The position numbers and the translations under genes were made by a program. Positions 1 to 7,286 of a DNA stretch of 8,236 nucleotides are shown here, piece by piece (position 1 is the stretch's first letter; every line of letters begins with the position of its first letter). The stretch is from JBHEKP01 sp041859375 (GTDB taxonomy: Bacteria; Hydrogenedentota; Hydrogenedentia; Hydrogenedentales; CAITNO01), in contig JBHEKP010000343.1 of assembly GCA_041859375.1 (NCBI GenBank), positions 1 to 8,236 on the forward strand, read 5' to 3'. The notes beneath the pieces are model-generated. The model searched no databases, was not told where the DNA came from, and was given only the letters and a program-made list of their open reading frames with translations.

Positions 1-489
1 CCTGAAATCATCAGCGCGCCCGCCGACTGGCTCAACACCAGCGGAAAAGCCGTGCCCTTTGAGCCGGGGCGGGTGTATGTGGTCCATTTTTGGGCTTTCG
101 GCTGCATCAACTGCAAACGAAACCTCCCCGCCTACGGCCAATGGCAGCAAAAATACGCCAACGCCCCCCTAACCGTCATCGGCATTCACACCCCGGAGAC
201 AGACCGGGAAAAAGTCCCGAAAAATGTCGCGGACGAAACCAAAAAATTCGGCATTACCTATCCTGTGGTCATTGACGGACAGTCAACCAACTGGAAACGG
301 TGGCAGCAGCAGATGTGGCCCACCGTGTACCTCATCGACAAGCGCGGCCATGTCCGGGCCTATTGGATTGGCGAGCTTGAATGGCAGGGCGCCGGGGGCA
401 CGCGCATCATGGAGGGGCTCATCGAACAGCTTCTCTCGGAACCGGCCCCGGAGCCGCGGGCTTGGACGGAAATCCGGCCCGGGCTTTAG
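1..489 (+). CDS. Thioredoxin-like (TlpA/DipZ-type) protein, 5' partial
   Basis: Thiol-disulfide oxidoreductase domain of the thioredoxin fold; 162 residues are visible and the reading frame is open to the left edge, so the true start is outside the window. A GTG at 52 is in frame, but the codons before it already read as the family's usual entry (APADWLNTSGK), so I do not take it as the start. The active site is FGCINCKRNLP, with cysteines at visible residues 35 and 38, on the first beta strand VYVVHFWAF. The FGITYPVVID segment and the WPTVYLID segment, with its probable cis-proline, complete the fold. The CINC form after an aromatic-rich strand resembles the C-terminal redoxin domain of DipZ-like proteins and some TlpA-like proteins. 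Such domains usually act outside the cytoplasm, but signal peptide and any membrane part would lie off-window. The gene ends with TAG and converges on the TPR gene, with 16 bases between the two stops. Confidence 0.85.
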   Translation, partial: PEIISAPADWLNTSGKAVPFEPGRVYVVHFWAFGCINCKRNLPAYGQWQQKYANAPLTVIGIHTPETDREKVPKNVADETKKFGITYPVVIDGQSTNWKRWQQQMWPTVYLIDKRGHVRAYWIGELEWQGAGGTRIMEGLIEQLLSEPAPEPRAWTEIRPGL

Positions 490-505
490 GCCTGAGGGCG
501 CAGCG

Positions 506-2212
506 CTACCGGCCGTGCTCCTCAATCTTTTCGCGCAACTGTTCCCTTTTCGGGTCGAGGCGCAGCGCACGGCGCCACTCCTCCACGGCCCGCTGCGGCT
601 CGCCCAGAAGCAGATACACATCACCCAGGTGGGAGCGCAGTTCCGCATCGTCCGTGTCCATGCCGTAAATGGCGCGGCGGATCAGATCAAGCGCCTCCGC
701 GCCCCGTCCCATGCGGTAATAAACCCATCCCAGGCTGTCCAGGTAGAAGGGGTTGTCGGGGTCGTACTGGAGCGCCTTTTTAATCAGCGCCTCCGCCTCC
801 TTCAGCTTGATGTTGTTGTCGGCGTAGAAGAAGCCGAGGAAATTCAGCACTTCCGGATCATCGGGATCAACCGCCAGAAATGCGTTCAGGTGCTCCTCAA
901 CGGCGGCGGTGTTTTTGAGTTTTTCCTGGCACACCGCCATCTGGTAGTGAATCCAGCGGTCGCCGCCGTGGCGTGAAAGCAGCCCCTCCAGAACGGGCAC
1001 TGCCTCCGCGTGCCTGTCCATGTTGATGAGCACGCGGGAGCGGACAAATCCAAGGACCCGCGAGGGGGGATCTCCCGGCCCCTGCAGTCCCGCCAGCATG
1101 GATTCCAGGCGCGCGCCGGTTTCCTGAAGGCCGTGGAGATACAGCAAATCCGTCAGGGGGCCGCCGCATTCCTGCTCTATGTCGCCCTGGATGAGGTCCA
1201 GCTTTGCGTACTCGTCCACGTTGTCGGCGCCCAGCGCCTTGTTGGCAAGGACAGTGAGCACCCCCGCCAGGATGGGAGCGCCGCTTTCCGGCGCGAGCCG
1301 CTGCGCCTCGTCGGGCCGGCCCGCAAGCAGCATGAGCCACGCCGTCTGGAGGTAGTGCTTGGGCTGGGCCGCGTCGCTTTCGAGCAGGCGGCGGAACGCG
1401 TCAAGCGCCTCGTCGTAACGGCCCATCCGGGCCGCGGCGCCGCCGATGTATTCCAGGGTGGACAATTCGCCGGGGCGCTCGTCCAGGTAGTGCCTGAACT
1501 GTGCGGCCGCCTCCGCGTTGTTGTTTGACTCGAAAAGGAGCAGGGCGAGCATGAAGCGGGCCCGCGCCACGCGCGGCTCAAGCTCAAGCACCTTGCGGAA
1601 GGCGGCGATGCCGCCCTCCGTGTCCTTGATGCGCGCCAGGTTCAGCCCGAGCTGGTAGTACAGCGCGGCGGATCCGGGGTTGCGCTCAATCATTTTCTGG
1701 TAGATTTCGAGCGCCGCCACCAGATCATTGGTGCTTTCCTGTAGTTCCACGAGCGCCCCGTAGCCGAGAATGTCATCGGGCCGCAGCGAAATGGCCTTGT
1801 TGAAGGCGGCCACCGCGTCGTCGTGCCGCTTGGCCTGGTGGTACATTTCCCCGAGGAGTATCCAGAGTTCCACCCGCCCCGGCGCCTGGCGCGTGGCCCG
1901 TTCCGCCATTCTGAGCGCCTGGTCCACGTCGCCCTGGCGCAGGTATGCGCGCACCAGGCGCACCGACGGCGCGGAAGCCGCCGGGTCCAGTTCTGCGACC
2001 TTGTTCAGGGCGTCTATGGTCTTGTCGTTGCGCCCCCGCAGCTCGTACACCACCGAGGCCATGTAATGGGTGTAGGCCCGCGCGGAGTCGGTCACCTCGG
2101 CGCGCGCGCCCCAGCCGCCGCCGCTCCAAGGCAGTTCAAAGCCGCCCAGCGCGGCGCATCCGCCCGCCACGGCGGCCAGCATGGTTAACAGCAATTTTGG
2201 GCAGTCCTTCAT
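506..2212 (-). CDS. TPR-repeat lipoprotein, 568 aa
   Basis: Probable exported, lipid-anchored tetratricopeptide protein. The N-terminus (MKDCPKLLLTMLAAVAGGCA) looks like a type II signal peptide: lysines, a hydrophobic stretch, then a small-residue run before Cys19. The lipobox is imperfect (Ala at -3). TPR units of about 34 residues follow: roughly 46-77, 80-112, 114-147, 148-181, 182-215, 216-249 and 250-283, then a less regular stretch at about 300-380, then about 383-415, 416-450, 453-487, 488-521 and 522-555. The C-terminal units (LNFLGFFYADN, YLDSLGWVYYRMGR, LGDVYLLLGEPQRAVEEW) match a common bacterial TPR lipoprotein pattern. TPRs make protein-binding scaffolds; partner and task are unknown here. 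No Shine-Dalgarno precedes the ATG, which was chosen because it gives the signal peptide. It is the last gene of the minus-strand series, 60 bases after rnhB. Confidence 0.85.
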   Translation of the reverse strand: MKDCPKLLLTMLAAVAGGCAALGGFELPWSGGGWGARAEVTDSARAYTHYMASVVYELRGRNDKTIDALNKVAELDPAASAPSVRLVRAYLRQGDVDQALRMAERATRQAPGRVELWILLGEMYHQAKRHDDAVAAFNKAISLRPDDILGYGALVELQESTNDLVAALEIYQKMIERNPGSAALYYQLGLNLARIKDTEGGIAAFRKVLELEPRVARARFMLALLLFESNNNAEAAAQFRHYLDERPGELSTLEYIGGAAARMGRYDEALDAFRRLLESDAAQPKHYLQTAWLMLLAGRPDEAQRLAPESGAPILAGVLTVLANKALGADNVDEYAKLDLIQGDIEQECGGPLTDLLYLHGLQETGARLESMLAGLQGPGDPPSRVLGFVRSRVLINMDRHAEAVPVLEGLLSRHGGDRWIHYQMAVCQEKLKNTAAVEEHLNAFLAVDPDDPEVLNFLGFFYADNNIKLKEAEALIKKALQYDPDNPFYLDSLGWVYYRMGRGAEALDLIRRAIYGMDTDDAELRSHLGDVYLLLGEPQRAVEEWRRALRLDPKREQLREKIEEHGR

Positions 2213-2232
2213 GGGTGATTTGTCTGTCGTCC

Positions 2233-2252
2233 CGCCGCGCGGTTGCGCGGCG
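2233..2252. other. GC-rich hairpin between rnhB and the TPR gene
   Basis: Perfect inverted repeat with 8-bp arms (CGCCGCGC at 2233-2240, GCGCGGCG at 2245-2252) and a 4-base loop. It sits in the 60-base gap after the rnhB stop, about 20 bases upstream of the TPR lipoprotein ATG on the minus strand. No T-run follows on either strand, so it is not a standard rho-independent terminator. It could slow polymerase, protect an mRNA end or lower translation of the next gene. The structure is seen; its function is inferred. Confidence 0.4.
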
Positions 2253-2272
2253 CGGTTACCTGTGTCATTGGG

Positions 2273-2947
2273 TTAAAACAACCGTCCGCCGTCCGCTCTT
2301 TCCGACAGGGGGGCGAAACTGCGCCGATGCTCGGGGCAGGGGCCGTGCCGCTCCAGCGCGGCAAGGTGCTCCGCCGTGCCGTAACCCTTGTGGCGGGCGA
2401 AACCGTACTCCGGGTACAGACGATCCGTCTCCAGCATCCGCCGATCCCGGGTTACCTTTGCAATGATACTCGCCGCCGCGATGGAAAGCGAACGGCTGTC
2501 CCCCTTGATGATGCGAAGGCAGGGCTGGCGCATGCCCGGCAGGGCGTAACCGTCCACCAGCAGGTAGTCGGGCGGCGGCGAGATTGCCGCCACCGCGCGG
2601 GCCATGGCGGCATAATTCGCCGCCTGAATGCCCATGCGGTCAATCTCCGCCGCCTCCGCCACACCCACGCCGACGGCATGCCCCCCCGACATGAGCAGTT
2701 CATAAAGCGCCTCGCGACGGCCTTCGGTGAGTTTTTTGGAGTCGTTCAGACCGGCCAAAGGCGCGATCAGCACCACGGCCCCCGCCACCACCGGTCCCGC
2801 CAGCGGACCCCGTCCGGCCTCGTCCACCCCCGCAATGCGGCAAAAACCGGAACCGGCCGCGTTGCGTTCAAATTCCAGCATGGTTGCCACACGAAGGCGC
2901 TCGGCCTCCGGAATGTCTTCGGGCATGGTTTCAAAGAGGGGGTTCAT
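2273..2947 (-). CDS. rnhB: Ribonuclease HII
   Basis: Cytoplasmic endonuclease that nicks 5' of ribonucleotides embedded in duplex DNA and degrades RNA in RNA-DNA hybrids, using two metal ions. The 224-residue length is normal. The acidic catalytic set is complete: Asp42 and Glu43 in GVDEAGRGPLAGPVVAGAVV, Asp132 in LLVDGYALPG and Asp150 in KGDSRSLSIAAASIIAKVTRD. The 18-residue step between the last two matches the E. coli enzyme (Asp108, Asp126). Other family blocks are LNDSKKLTEGRRE and the C-terminal YPEYGFARHKGYGTAEH with HRRSFAPL. About 35 residues precede the core. The chosen ATG has no clear Shine-Dalgarno. It lies 29 bases after the double-GNAT gene and 60 bases before the TPR lipoprotein gene, all on one strand, so cotranscription is likely. 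Confidence 0.97.
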   Translation of the reverse strand: MNPLFETMPEDIPEAERLRVATMLEFERNAAGSGFCRIAGVDEAGRGPLAGPVVAGAVVLIAPLAGLNDSKKLTEGRREALYELLMSGGHAVGVGVAEAAEIDRMGIQAANYAAMARAVAAISPPPDYLLVDGYALPGMRQPCLRIIKGDSRSLSIAAASIIAKVTRDRRMLETDRLYPEYGFARHKGYGTAEHLAALERHGPCPEHRRSFAPLSERADGGRLF

Positions 2948-2976
2948 GGGGCAAGACTGTAGCGGGTTGCGGCGGG

Positions 2977-4104
2977 TCAGCGCAATTCCAGCATCATGCC
3001 CGCCACGGATTCGGGACTGAGGTTTTCCGGGGGCTGGTAGGCCAGCGCGCCAATATGATAACGCCTGACGGGCATGTAACCAAGGCGGCCCATTGGAAGT
3101 GGGCTCACGGAACCGGGTGCCATGACGGCAAAGCAGCCAAATTGGTCGCGTACCGCCCCCTCAAATGCGGACAGGCAGGCGGCGCGCCGTCCCTCCGGCA
3201 GAAAGGGATGGAAAACGGCGCCGTCCACCGCGAAATAAGCGTCCCCCTCATCGTTCACGGGGTTGACATACCCGTGGGCGAAACCCGCCAGGTTTCCGCC
3301 TTCCCGAAAGGCAAGGGCAAACCCGCGTATGCCATCCTCGTCAAAAAGGCATCGGCGGCGGAGGCACTTTCCCGAAAAACGGCGGAGCAGTCCCCGTTCC
3401 TGGTGGTGCTCCCCCAGAAATGCCGCATATTCCATGGCATGGGACGGATTGAAGGGCTCAACGACCAGCCCGTCCGTCAGGGGACGTCCGGCGGGATGCC
3501 GCCAGGCAAGCCAGCGCAACGCCATTCCCTGCCACCAGGGAAGATGGCCAAGACGGGCCGCGCGGTTGCAGTCGAGGGGTTTTGCCCAGAGGGGCACCCT
3601 GCCCGCATGGGCCAAACGGGCCTTGTCGGGGGTCTGTCCCTCCGATGCGGCCCGCCAATGTAGGCTGAAGGAATGCCCTTCCTCCATCAAATTCGACGAA
3701 TGACGGGCGAGCAGCATCTCAATGATGCCGCTCCCCTCCCGCGCTTCAGTGGAGCAGAGGCCGGTGGTGAGAGTGGCGGGACCGGTGGAAGGGGGCAGTT
3801 CGCAGTCAACAGGCAGGCCCAGAATCACCCCGCAAAGTCCGGAGTCATCCTCTGCCAGGGTCACAAGGCCCAATCCTTCCGCGCCTGTTCCCGCAAGCCG
3901 GAGCAGTGCGGGACGGTAGGAAATGCTGATGCGGTCCCCGTAGGACCTGCGCCATGCCTGCCGGATGATCGCGGAAATGTCCCCAAGAGGGGCCTCTTCC
4001 AGCGTGCAGCTCCGGAAACACAACCTTTCCAGGCCGGGATGCTTTCGCTGGATGCGCCGTGTTTGCGCCTCAAGCAGGCGCAGGGTGACCAGCGGACGGG
4101 TCAT
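2977..4104 (-). CDS. Double-GNAT-like protein, 375 aa
   Basis: I do not recognise a named family. The N-terminal half resembles a GNAT acyltransferase: LGDISAIIRQAWRRSYGDRI (residues 40-59) fits the first helices. Residues 79-97 look like the antiparallel strands of the core. TGLCSTEAREGSGIIEMLLARH (114-135) fits the strand, pyrophosphate loop and helix of the acyl-CoA site (motif A). The C-terminal half repeats the pattern more weakly: GNLAGFAHGYVN (270-281), VDGAVFHPFLPEGRRAACLSAF (293-314), then GRLGYMPVRRYH (339-350). A tandem GNAT with one degenerate half is my inference. No signal peptide or membrane segment is seen, so it is probably cytoplasmic. Its ATG overlaps the stop of the preceding acyltransferase gene as ATGA, which suggests coupled translation and a shared task. 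The donor and acceptor are unknown. Confidence 0.65.
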   Translation of the reverse strand: MTRPLVTLRLLEAQTRRIQRKHPGLERLCFRSCTLEEAPLGDISAIIRQAWRRSYGDRISISYRPALLRLAGTGAEGLGLVTLAEDDSGLCGVILGLPVDCELPPSTGPATLTTGLCSTEAREGSGIIEMLLARHSSNLMEEGHSFSLHWRAASEGQTPDKARLAHAGRVPLWAKPLDCNRAARLGHLPWWQGMALRWLAWRHPAGRPLTDGLVVEPFNPSHAMEYAAFLGEHHQERGLLRRFSGKCLRRRCLFDEDGIRGFALAFREGGNLAGFAHGYVNPVNDEGDAYFAVDGAVFHPFLPEGRRAACLSAFEGAVRDQFGCFAVMAPGSVSPLPMGRLGYMPVRRYHIGALAYQPPENLSPESVAGMMLELR

Positions 4105-4730
4105 GAGGCCATTTCAGCCTGTTCCATGGGCAGCGGCGCCACGCCCGCCGGACGCACCACTGTGGGATGGGCACCGAGATACATGCGCACAAGCTGGTCA
4201 ATGTCAATAATGGCGGGGACGGTTTCGGACCCCATGTAATACATGCTCTCTCCCATGGCCGAAAAGGGAAGGCCCCGGGTGAGCAACCGGTGGAAGAAGC
4301 CGGCGTCAATGGTTGACACGGCGTAACGAAACCGCTTTAACACGGCGAATTCAAAGGCTTTGCGGAAGAGTTGCATGTAGGCCTCACCCCCGCGGAAATC
4401 AGGGTGAATGACCATGGTGCCCACTTCCACCACTTTTTCGGATTCCGTCCGGCCAAGTGTTTCCAGCGCCCAGTTCTCCAGGGGAAAATGGGTAAATGAC
4501 GCAAGTTTGAACACGCCATGGCGCGGTCTTGAATCGACCACGAGCCTCAGTGAGCCAATCACCCGATCGGCAACGCGCGCCACAAAATGCACAAACTCAG
4601 GATAATCAGCATTTTCAATCACCTCACACTGGTCATTCGCCTCAATGTATCCCTCGTGGAGATAAACGTCATACTCAAGGCGTTTTGCTTCGGGATCACC
4701 ACCGGGACATATGTCAACATGTATTTCCAT
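4101..4730 (-). CDS. LuxI/FeeM-like acyltransferase (GNAT fold), 209 aa
   Basis: Probable acyltransferase of the group that includes N-acyl amino acid synthases (FeeM) and, more distantly, LuxI-type acyl-homoserine-lactone synthases. What I see: the N-terminal block RLEYDVYLHEGYIEAND (17-33), like the LRYxVYxxExGY opening of that group; VHFVARVADRVIGSLRLVVD (47-66), the strand pair ending in the GSxRL motif; FKLASFTHFPLE (74-85); and EVGTMVIHPDFRGGEAYMQL (102-121), which fits the conserved-Glu strand and acyl-carrier binding loop. FHRLLTRGLPFSAMGES (146-162) resembles the distal FYxRLGF part of GNATs. FeeM-like enzymes join a fatty acyl group from acyl-ACP to an amino acid; the substrate here is unknown. 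It is the first gene of the minus-strand operon, with a weak purine-rich ribosome site. A plain GNAT acetyltransferase remains possible. Confidence 0.65.
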   Translation of the reverse strand: MEIHVDICPGGDPEAKRLEYDVYLHEGYIEANDQCEVIENADYPEFVHFVARVADRVIGSLRLVVDSRPRHGVFKLASFTHFPLENWALETLGRTESEKVVEVGTMVIHPDFRGGEAYMQLFRKAFEFAVLKRFRYAVSTIDAGFFHRLLTRGLPFSAMGESMYYMGSETVPAIIDIDQLVRMYLGAHPTVVRPAGVAPLPMEQAEMAS

Positions 4731-4767
4731 GATTCAGAACTTCTTTCTTTTCAACTGTTTGTCCATA

Positions 4768-4798
4768 CCAACAGGTTGGGGATGACCTTCATCCAACC
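4768..4798. promoter_or_regulatory. CCAAC/GTTGG dyad and overlapping hairpin, possible operator
   Basis: CCAAC (4768-4772) and GTTGG (4775-4779) form a dyad around two bases. The GGTTGG arm can instead pair with CCAACC at 4793-4798, extended by ATGA/TCAT, to give a 10-bp stem with a two-base bulge and a three-base loop. It lies about 40-70 bases upstream of the acyltransferase start, so it would be in that operon's promoter or leader. Alternating arms could serve as a protein-binding dyad or as RNA structure. Only the symmetry is seen; a role is inferred. Confidence 0.3.
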
Positions 4799-4951
4799 AC
4801 CATATGGGCCCAAAAACTGTCAACAATACCCGGCAAGAAAAAAAATGTTACATGGATTTTGTGGGAAGAGCGGATTAATTGATTAGCACAAACAACAAAA
4901 ATCATTATTCGTATTTATCACTGCGTGGCCTTGCTGGTAGGGGTGAAAAAG

Positions 4952-4981
4952 TGGACTGAAGTTGCAAAAAAATGGTATAGT
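4952..4981 (+). promoter_or_regulatory. Candidate sigma-70 promoter for pckA
   Basis: TGGACT (4952-4957, four of six matches to TTGACA), an 18-base spacer, then TATAGT (4976-4981, five of six matches to TATAAT). A TG one base before the -10 (4973-4974) makes an extended -10. Transcription would start near 4988, leaving a leader of about 85 bases before the pckA ATG. Confidence 0.55.
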
Positions 4982-5043
4982 TGATCAATTTACTGCGAGG
5001 CGTTGCAACGGACTGTAGAAGCGTATCTTCTTTCACGGTACCG
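4981..5043. repeat. Three short perfect palindromes in the pckA leader
   Basis: TTGATCAA (4981-4988), CGTTGCAACG (5001-5010) and CGGTACCG (5036-5043) are perfect palindromes. The first two have centres 21 bases apart, about two helical turns, and they flank and follow the expected transcription start. They could be operator half-sites for a regulator that blocks pckA transcription, but short palindromes also occur by chance. Confidence 0.3.
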
Positions 5044-5060
5044 CGCGTCAACCTACCCAC

Positions 5061-5066
5061 AGGAGG
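5061..5066 (+). promoter_or_regulatory. Strong Shine-Dalgarno of pckA
   Basis: AGGAGG, a full match to the core anti-Shine-Dalgarno complement, six bases before the ATG at 5073. It fixes the pckA start and implies high translation; most other starts in this window lack so clear a site. Confidence 0.85.
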
Positions 5067-5072
5067 ATTCCC

Positions 5073-6689
<1,617 letters not shown>

Positions 6690-6719
6690 CCAATTTTTCC
6701 GGATTCCGAAAGAAAATAG

Positions 6720-6748
6720 TTGACAAATCAGCATTTCCGTGTTATTAA
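6720..6748 (+). promoter_or_regulatory. Candidate promoter 1 of the small-gene unit
   Basis: A perfect TTGACA (6720-6725), a 17-base spacer, then TATTAA (6743-6748, four of six matches to TATAAT). It lies 30 bases after the pckA stop. A start near 6756 would give a leader of about 76 bases before the 42-codon gene. Confidence 0.5.
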
Positions 6749-6765
6749 ATACGGTGTTGTTTTGT

Positions 6766-6794
6766 GTGGCATCGGTTAGGTAGTGGTGTATAAT
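6766..6794 (+). promoter_or_regulatory. Candidate promoter 2 of the small-gene unit
   Basis: GTGGCA (6766-6771, four of six matches to TTGACA), a 17-base spacer, then a perfect TATAAT (6789-6794). A start near 6801 would leave about 31 bases before the first small gene. Together with promoter 1 it suggests tandem promoters dedicated to the small genes rather than reliance on pckA readthrough. Confidence 0.5.
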
Positions 6795-6831
6795 CCTGTC
6801 CAGCCTGCGGGATGGCAAGGAGAAGGAAGCT

Positions 6832-6960
6832 ATGAAACACACGCGTCCAGTGACACGGAAGCCGCAACAGGCCCAGATTTCCAATTTCGAGGTCTTCAAG
6901 GATTTCCTCATTGAATTGGTGAACCAGGCCATTGAGTACGCGTTTATCAAGACGTCGTAA
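6832..6960 (+). CDS. 42-aa microprotein with AQISNF motif
   Basis: Not a family I recognise. The ATG follows a purine-rich ribosome site (AAGGAGAAGGAAG, 6817-6829), and two candidate promoters lie just upstream. The protein starts basic (MKHTRPVTRKPQQ), then has AQISNF (residues 14-19). The rest, about 18-39, is a probable amphipathic helix: hydrophobic residues F19, V21, F22, F25, L26, L29, V30, I34, F38 recur every three to four positions between acidic and polar ones. There is no signal peptide, cysteine or transmembrane segment. The AQISNF motif recurs in the next gene, 28 bases downstream, with different codons, which supports both being translated. It could be a peptide precursor, a regulator or a binding partner of a larger protein; the sequence does not decide between these. 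Confidence 0.7.
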   Translation: MKHTRPVTRKPQQAQISNFEVFKDFLIELVNQAIEYAFIKTS

Positions 6961-6988
6961 GCAGTCAACTACAGCGGAGAATCGCACA

Positions 6989-7216
6989 ATGAAAACGTTT
7001 CGTCACCTTCGCTTTGTGGGATGCGCGCCGGAGCTTGCGCAGATCAGCAATTTCCAGATTAAGCTGGAGTCCACCACGGCCATCATTGACCGTCTTCTGC
7101 TGGTCCCCCGGCAGCAGCCTTGGAAGTCCACCGGCCCCAGCGGTGACGTTGACGACACCACCGGCACGGACACCACCGGAACCGGAACCGGCACGGGCAC
7201 CGGCCTGGAACTCTAA
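6989..7216 (+). CDS. 75-aa small protein with AQISNF motif and Thr-Gly tail
   Basis: Not a family I recognise. I chose the ATG at 6989 because GCGGAGA (6974-6980) stands at ribosome-site distance; a TTG-initiated form from 6932 would overlap the preceding gene and has no such site. Three parts are visible. A basic N-terminus with one cysteine (MKTFRHLRFVGC, Cys12) comes first. Residues 17-39 hold AQISNF followed by a mixed helix rich in I and L (ending in IIDRLLLV). From about 40 a Pro/Gly/Thr/Asp-rich tail runs into alternating Thr-Gly (57-72) and ends LEL. The first 40 residues parallel the 42-aa gene upstream, so the two look like diverged paralogues, this one with an added disordered tail. 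A strong terminator starts 14 bases after the stop. The Cys12 and the tail could be modification sites, but nothing nearby shows this. Confidence 0.75.
   Translation: MKTFRHLRFVGCAPELAQISNFQIKLESTTAIIDRLLLVPRQQPWKSTGPSGDVDDTTGTDTTGTGTGTGTGLEL
7157..7204 (+). repeat. Thr-Gly coding repeat (ACCGGN-type)
   Basis: Sixteen codons encoding Thr and Gly (one Asp), built largely from imperfect six-base units of the form ACCGGA, ACCGGC and ACGGGC. Third positions vary, so it is not a fresh pure microsatellite, but slippage in steps of six would change tail length while keeping the frame. Confidence 0.8.
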
Positions 7217-7230
7217 TCCCTGATTCAACA

Positions 7231-7270
7231 AGCGCCCGCTCCCCAACAAGGAGCGGGCGCTGTTTTTTTT
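7231..7270 (+). terminator. Rho-independent terminator of the small-gene unit
   Basis: Perfect 12-bp stem (AGCGCCCGCTCC at 7231-7242 with GGAGCGGGCGCT at 7250-7261), a seven-base loop and an eight-base T-run at 7263-7270. It ends the plus-strand small-gene unit. The leftward TPR genes converge on it from the other side, but in that direction no T-run follows the stem, so it should work mainly rightward. Confidence 0.95.
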
Positions 7271-7286
7271 GTCCCCCGGTTGCCTA

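Larger units (their letters stand above)
4731..5072. promoter_or_regulatory. AT-rich divergent intergenic control region
   Basis: This gene-free stretch separates the start of the acyltransferase operon (leftward) from pckA (rightward). It is much richer in A and T than its neighbours; my hand count of 4861-4920 gives about 32% GC. It contains a rightward promoter and Shine-Dalgarno for pckA and short palindromes in the pckA leader. Closer to the acyltransferase gene are CCAAC/GTTGG dyads. I could not identify a convincing leftward promoter, although one must lie here if the acyltransferase operon starts its own transcript. No convincing small gene is seen. Confidence 0.6.

Noticed and set aside
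224..976. 250-codon plus-strand frame
   Set aside because: Overlaps the thioredoxin-like gene in another frame and runs antisense to the TPR lipoprotein gene; composition is typical of a shadow frame.
2243..3663. Plus-strand frames opposite rnhB and the double-GNAT gene
   Set aside because: Both are antisense to genes with better support (rnhB with all catalytic residues); no domain or ribosome site.
4818..4823. TTGACA on the minus strand as -35 of the acyltransferase operon
   Set aside because: No acceptable -10 stands 16-18 bases downstream; the nearest CATATG is at 11 bases.
4587..4886. 99-codon plus-strand frame entering the intergenic region
   Set aside because: Starts antisense inside the acyltransferase gene, has no ribosome site, and the AT-rich tail opens the frame by chance.
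6694..6715. Possible terminator after pckA
   Set aside because: The stem is only CGG/CCG with a bulge and a few A-T pairs around a three-base loop, and no T-run follows it; too weak to call.
6832..7216. The two small frames being one gene broken by a frameshift
   Set aside because: Each has its own ATG and purine-rich ribosome site, a stop followed by a normal 28-base gap, and the AQISNF motif is duplicated, not split.
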